Positions 59,421-64,000 of a stretch of 64,000 nt of DNA are shown here, one piece after another (positions within the stretch are counted from its first letter, which is position 1; each line of letters opens with the position of its first letter). The DNA lies in the NCBI GenBank assembly GCA_032622095.1, contig CP136065.1, positions 116,353,195 to 116,417,194 of the forward strand, read 5' to 3'. The notes under the pieces were generated by a model. That model saw only the letters and a list, made by a program, of their open reading frames with translations. It had not been told where the DNA came from and made no database searches. The stretch is from Siphonodentalium dalli (lineage: Eukaryota > Mollusca > Scaphopoda > Gadilida > Siphonodentaliidae). A program made the translations under genes and the position numbers.

Positions 59421-60804
59421 TTGTCGTCCAGAAACACGCCATCAAATGGGTGGTGTCGGTCAAACTTGCGGATGAAGATGGATAACTTTAAAGGTAACTA
59501 TCGACCAGTCAGCTTGACAAGTGTGGTTGGCAAAGTAATGGAGGGATTCATACGGGATAAGATCATGGATCATATGGTAAACAACAAGCTGTTCAGCAAA
59601 GGTCAGTTTGGATACATCAAAAGAAGGTCTACAACACTGCAACTGCTACACACACTAGAAAAATGGACCAAATATATGGACAGCGGACATCCAACGCATG
59701 TGGTATACATGGATTATATGAAAGCCTTTGATACCGTCCCACACAGGAGGTTGATAGAGAAGACTGGCAGTTACAACATCGGAGGGAACATCCTAGGCTG
59801 GATACAAGATTTTCTTACAGGAAGGAAACAACAAGTCATAGTAAATGGAACATCATCAGAACAACATCCAGTCATTAGCGGTATCCCTCAAGGAAATGTA
59901 CTTGGCCCACTACTGTTTGTCCTGTACATAAATGACTTACCAGACTGTGTAAAATCAGAAGTGATGCTGTTTGCAGACGATACAAAGATTTTTAAGGAGA
60001 TAACAGACAAAAATGATATGGACACACTACAAAGCGATCTTGATGAACTCCAAAAGTGGTCAAACAACTGGTTATTAAGATTCCATCCAGAAAAATGTGT
60101 TGTCATGAATGTGGGAAAAGGAGGAGTTTCAGCCAAATTACAACTTGAAAGACAAAAATGGGAGTGAAACTAAATTAAAACAGGTGGAAAAAGAAAAGGA
60201 CATAGGAGTAACCACAGACAGAAACCTATCATTTGAGGACCACATAAACGAGAAAATACAGAAAGCCAACAGTGTTCTTGGAGCCATCAGAAGATCATTC
60301 ACCTACTTAGACTATACTACAATGGCAAAACTATATAAAGGACTGGTAAGACCATTACTCCAATATGCTCAACCTGCTTGGAGACCATATCTAAAAAAAA
60401 ACCACACAGTTCCAATGGAAAAAGTTCAAAAGAGAGCAACAAAACTAGTACCGGTACCAGGACTAAAAGATATGGGATACGAGGATAGACTAAGAAAAAT
60501 GGAACTACCAACCCTGATGTACAGAAGCCACCGAGGTGATATGATCGAATGCTTTAAGATATTCAACTGCTACGATCCGGAAGTATCTAACATTCTTACA
60601 AGAAACACCGAATCTCGGACCAGAGGCCACAACTATAAATTGTACAAGGAAAGATCTAACTATGACGTTAGAAAATATACATTCAGACAGAGAGTGGTCA
60701 CAACTTGGAACAATCTACCAGACGAAGTGGTGTATGCTGAAGATATTAACCAAATCATGAGTCAAAAACAGACTAGATCATCATTGGAAGAATCAGGATA
60801 TTAA
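59421..60804 (+). pseudogene. CR1/jockey-like LINE reverse transcriptase, 5'-truncated and frameshifted
   Basis: Recognisable from about 59482 (NYRPVSLTSVVGKVMEGFI, RT motif 1). Motifs in order: GQFGYIKRRSTTLQLL, VVYMDYMKAFDTVPH (motif A with its aspartate), ISGIPQGNVLGPLLFVLYIN (motif B, with N where S is usual), VMLFADDTKIF (catalytic FADD), LQKWSNNWLLRFHPEKC. Near 60135-60150 the frame shifts by one base; the second ORF continues KEKDIGVTTDRNLSFEDHI through YAQPAWRPYL, LPTLMYRSHRGDMIECFKI and RVVTTWNNLPDEVV to TAA at 60802. The endonuclease and the first part of RT are absent. Residues before NYRPVS are not RT-like, so truncation is at about 59480. Function when intact: target-primed reverse transcription of LINE RNA. 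Confidence 0.9.
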
Positions 60805-60960
60805 ATATGACTATAAAGCGGAATTGGTGACTGATTTTCAACCATACAACCCAAATATGTCTAGAGATGCAGCCGAATACGGTGAAATATCACAATGTGA
60901 GGTGGATATAGTGGCAGACCGCCAGCGTCCACTACAGACGTAAGGTAACGTAAGGTAAAG
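60805..60960 (+). other. 3' tail of the second LINE, ending in AACGTAAGGTA repeats
   Basis: After the RT stop comes about 150 bp that closes with GTAAGGTAACGTAAGGTAAAG, a short tandem repeat of the (AAGGT)n type that often ends CR1-like LINEs. Confidence 0.6.
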
Positions 60961-61590
60961 GGGTACTGTACGTCAAATGTTGTTGTTGGTTTTTATAGTC
61001 TCCGAGTCGGAGAATAAGGTAACAATTTTTTCATTATTTGAAAGATTCAGGAAGGAACAGACAAGGATGGATAACTCTAAAATAAAGTGGTAATTTTAAC
61101 GCAATTTTGACTGAGTTCTGGGCCAGATAGTATTCCCGATAATGAAAAATAATAGATTTCTAAAATCGATATCTAACAAATCTGAGCTTTGATGGGTGAC
61201 TTCCAAGTTCCTCGACTCGAATCAAATATTTTTGACCCCCGAAGCCATTGAAATAGTAATTGAGAGGAGTTTTATCGGATTGAGTACCTTTAAAAACCTA
61301 CATAATTATATATACATGTCATGAACATCTTGCATTGCATCTTGCATAGAACTGCATGGCTATATACTGTTTTATGTTAAACTGCTTATCATTATTAATA
61401 GTATATAACGAAAACAATACCGTATCACTATATAGAGGTAGTTATATAATTGAAGAAAATATGCCACAACAATTCAAGAACGGGATCAACATATATATAG
61501 CCTAAAGAAACGACGCTCAATATATCTATGCTTCAAATGGAATTCATGTAAATAGTAATTGGCCTGGGAAAGGGGGGTGCACAGAGGGTT
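60961..61590. other. no gene; contains a right-half copy of the AAGGTACTC family
   Basis: 61180-61292 is the second copy of the right end described for 57301-59328 (TTTGATGGGTGACTTCC ... CGGATTGAGTACCTTTAAA). The rest is AT-rich with nothing recognised. Confidence 0.5.
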
Positions 61591-61594
61591 TGGG

Positions 61595-61735
61595 TGTGTG
61601 GTCATGTGGGTGAAATTATTATTTTTTCTCGACCCTGTGTCTGCAATCACGCACACACCACCCGCAATCGAACCTCGATTTAGCGAGGGTGACAATTGCA
61701 CCACCCGGTGAAGATCGCCCCTAAACTCCAGTCTA
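61595..61735 (-). mobile_element. tRNA-derived SINE-like sequence (B box)
   Basis: On the minus strand: CACCGGGTGGTGCAATTGTC, CCCTCGCTAAATCGA, then GGTTCGATTGCGGGTGG. GGTTCGATTGC fits the tRNA/Pol III B-box consensus, preceded by a stem like a T-arm (CGAGGTTCGAT...). There is no cloverleaf with a full acceptor stem, so this is a SINE head or tRNA pseudogene, not a tRNA gene. Confidence 0.4.
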
Positions 61736-61740
61736 CACAA

Positions 61741-62389
61741 CTGGGCCTGTTTAAATTCTTAATTAATCTTTGATAAATATGTTGATTGAAAACAAATTGC
61801 ATCACAAATTATTTCCGACATCGAACAACCCACCACCTCCTGTGTCTGGATATTTTCTGTAGACCACCCCACCCCTGATTTTCACACGTAGTTTTATGTT
61901 AGCCGAGAGGCCTCGGACTGGGTTTACATTCTTTATTGTGTCTCAAGACCATAGCACGAAGCTGCAAGCTGCTGCACGAATACGGCACATATTTTGATAA
62001 AGTTTATATCACCAAGGTAACATTTTTCACAAGAATGTCTTACATTTCTCACCAGTCGTCACAAAAAGTATATCTATTCAGTATTCTAAGAAACAACCTA
62101 AAATAAGAAGGGGATATATATCGGATGATAACGCTGTAGCGACGAAATAGACTAGTTTGGCATATGAATCATGATAAAATTTGTTTTAACTTTAAATTAA
62201 ATTAATATTAAATAAATTCCAATAAATTGAATAATCATTATAAATTATAATGTCATTATTACACATTAATCAATTTAAATTTAATGACATTAATGTTAGG
62301 ATGGCCTACATCATACATGGGATTTAGTCTCAACTCTCATTAGCCACTGCAAGCTGGTTAACTGTTACTGGTAGTGTAACACTGTAACT
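61741..62389. other. no feature recognised
   Basis: AT-rich flank; 62180-62290 is a run of ATTAAT/TTAATT-type self-complementary sequence with no coding content. Confidence 0.5.
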
Positions 62390-63115
62390 AAGTGTTAGGT
62401 AGCCTAAGACTCGTAAGAGTAAGAGTCAGACTCAGTAGGATCGATTCCCGGTGGGGTATTCTGACAAAAATCCAAACTTGGTCAGCTAGATTACCACGTT
62501 GTAACTTGTATGACTGAAAAGTCTCATTCATGATCACACAATATTATATCCGAATACAAAACTGACTTCCCTTCACGGCGACATCATGTTCAGGTATGTT
62601 GTCAACTTGTCGTGAGTGCGGTACTCTGTCGGATCGGGGGCCGACATAAATGGCTGACCCGTGTACATGGGTAGCGGGGTAACGTCGCAAGTGCTATACT
62701 CTGACCTTCACCCCAAATTGGCATTCACATTATATTCAACTAATAGACGGATCTCTTTTGGGTGGTTTTTATTAAATTTTAAGACACCAAAGTGGGCGGA
62801 ACATCTTGATATATAAGTGAAATTGCACATACGGGTGGGTGGAGTCGATTTGTGAGTATAGATGCGCGCTATACGAGTATACCGTTAACTGAGGTCAAGG
62901 TCAGAGTATAGCTCTTGCGACGTTACCCCGCTACCGTGTACATGGGTGACTATATGTGCACGTTAAAGAACCCGGCTGTAGTGTAGGTTAGAGTAGCCCA
63001 CCAAAGCACCGACCACAGTCGAGACCTGGATCATGTCTGTAATGCCCGAAAAGGGAGTTGACAGGTAATTCTAGATAGACTATGAGTATGACACTCGAAC
63101 CTGACGACAGGAACC
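62390..63115 (+). mobile_element. SINE-like repeat with tRNA-like B box, interrupted by a MITE
   Basis: GGATCGATTCCCGGTGGGG at about 62438 resembles a B box. Downstream are TGGCTGACCCGTGTACATGG, then, after the MITE at 62670-62935, GGTGACTATATGTGCACGTT and AAAGAACCCGGCTG, phrases I associate with abundant invertebrate SINE-type repeats. Boundaries and class are uncertain. Confidence 0.35.
62670..62935. mobile_element. 266-bp MITE with 9-bp TSD
   Basis: Inverted ends GGTAGCGGGGTAACGTCGC and GCGACGTTACCCCGCTACC, perfect over 19 bp and continuing imperfectly through CTATACTCTGACCTT/AAGGTCAGAGTATAG. The direct repeat GTGTACATG flanks it at 62661-62669 and 62936-62944. Nine-base duplications are typical of Mutator-like elements; no transposase is present. 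Confidence 0.85.
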
Positions 63116-63399
63116 AATATTTATAAAATACCAATATACCAATTTATGGAGATATGGTTTATTATTAGTATATAATATTACCATGCACTTTAGAGATCTT
63201 TCTCTAGTAGATTAACAGTATTTTATCCGCATGATAAGATTCCATAATTTTGAGGCGAAGTTGACTGGAAGCGGGTGTTAATGAACCTTTGTTTTCATTA
63301 ATGCCAGTGATGAATTGTAGAGGGAACACAGTCCCCCAACCTTTCTCATCAGGGGAACGCTGTCGATATGGGGCGCCGTTCCTCTATTTATCCCCTATT
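63111..63399. other. no feature recognised before the palindrome array
   Basis: AT-rich upstream, then a short GC-richer stretch around 63330-63380 (GGGGCGCCG) just before the array. Nothing identified. Confidence 0.5.
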
Positions 63400-63904
63400 T
63401 AGAGATATCTCCAATTCATTTGGAGATATCTCCAATTCATTAGGAGATATATCCAATTCATTAAGAGATATCTCCAATTGTTATGGAGATATCTCCAATT
63501 GCCAAGGAGATATCTCTTAATTCGCGAGGAGATATCTCTAAATCACAAGCAGATATCTCGTAATTCACGAGGAGATATCTCTTAGCCACGAGGAGATATA
63601 TCTCCTAGGCTGCTGAATTAAGAGATATCTCCTCGATCACTAAGAGATATCTCCAAATGACTAAGAGATATCTCCTCGCGAATTAAGAGATATCTCCAAT
63701 TCATTAGCAGATATCTCTTAATTCGCGAGGAGATATCTCTTAGTAGCATGATTTAGAGATATCTCTTAATTCGCGAGGAGATATCTCTAAATCGCTAGGA
63801 GATATCTCTTAATTCACGAGGAGATATCTCTTAGCCACGAGGAGATGTCTCTTAGTAGTGCTGAATTGGAGATATCTCTTCGTGACCGAGGAGATATCTC
63901 TTAT
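63400..63904. repeat. array of 23 GAGATATCTC palindromes at 20-25 bp spacing
   Basis: The 10-bp palindrome GAGATATCTC (some copies one base off, for example GAGATGTCTC) starts near 63402, 63423, 63443, 63464, 63486, 63506, 63528, 63550, 63571, 63592, 63622, 63643, 63664, 63687, 63709, 63729, 63754, 63777, 63799, 63820, 63841, 63868 and 63890. Spacers of about 10-14 bp fall into a few types: CAATTCATT, TTAATTCGCGAG, TTAGCCACGAG and TAAATC(A/G)CAAG. Some occur in both orientations (TTAATTCGCGAG at 63513 and CTCGCGAATTAA at 63675). Not coding: stops in all frames on reading. Confidence 0.95.
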
Positions 63905-64000
63905 TCAGTTTTGGGTCAGAGAACATTAAGAATTTCTCCCCCAGCAAGTGCTTTTTTTTGCCAGCCATTGTGAATATTTTATGGGTTCATTTCGTTATGG

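Noticed and set aside
61595-61735. Functional tRNA gene on the minus strand
   Set aside because: A B box is present, but a complete acceptor stem and anticodon arm could not be drawn.
63400-63904. CRISPR-like array (short palindromic repeats with spacers)
   Set aside because: The repeat is 10 bp, spacers are 10-14 bp and recur, and the genome is eukaryotic; no cas genes.

Overview
The window looks like nuclear DNA of a lophotrochozoan animal, most probably a marine mollusc. It is AT-rich and intron-rich, and it is packed with degenerate DNA transposons, CR1/jockey-like LINE remnants and interspersed elements carrying internal tandem repeats of about 160 bp. The phylum is inferred from the repeat style and from the Shroom-type gene; nothing here names a species.

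One host gene explains the coding content: a Shroom-family gene on the minus strand. Four coding exons join in frame across splice sites I can read: 55560-55426 (start codon and first half of a PDZ domain), 46610-46459 (second half of the PDZ), 19991-19803 (linker) and 16137-13071 (a 3.07-kb serine-rich exon). Together they give 3543 nt, exactly 1181 codons. The reading frame leaves the last exon at a 5' splice site, so the C-terminal part (in this family the ASD2 domain that binds Rho kinase) is expected further downstream; I could not find it in positions 1-13070. Introns are 8.8 kb, 26.5 kb and 3.7 kb.

The introns and flanks are a graveyard of transposons. Positions 1-13000: two TTAA-flanked piggyBac-like MITEs, a hAT-type MITE with an 8-bp target duplication, an element with a 6-bp target duplication, and two tandem-repeat elements. 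Intron 3: a near-perfect 165-bp foldback. Intron 2: at least six tandem-repeat elements of one family (20.2-22.1 kb, 30.1-34.5 kb, 35.3-37.6 kb, 38.5-42.3 kb with a nested copy, 42.4-43.7 kb) plus foldbacks and dispersed repeats. Intron 1: a long-TIR element and a complete but dead hAT transposon of 4521 bp (48428-52948) with an ATCATCAC target duplication; its 3' half and host flank were then tandemly duplicated (51248-53477 and 53478-55300).

Upstream of Shroom (55.6-64 kb) lie a probable promoter, two broken LINE reverse transcriptases (57.4-58.2 kb and 59.4-60.8 kb), SINE-like pieces, a 266-bp MITE with a 9-bp target duplication, and at 63400-63904 an array of 23 copies of the palindrome GAGATATCTC at roughly 20-bp spacing.

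The two most striking structures are (i) the interspersed family with a fixed 5' hairpin, subterminal inverted repeats, a 3' hairpin and 150-166-bp internal monomers carrying a dyad of YY1-like motifs, which resembles Helitron/Helentron-derived non-autonomous elements, and (ii) the GAGATATCTC palindrome array. All boundaries were read by eye.
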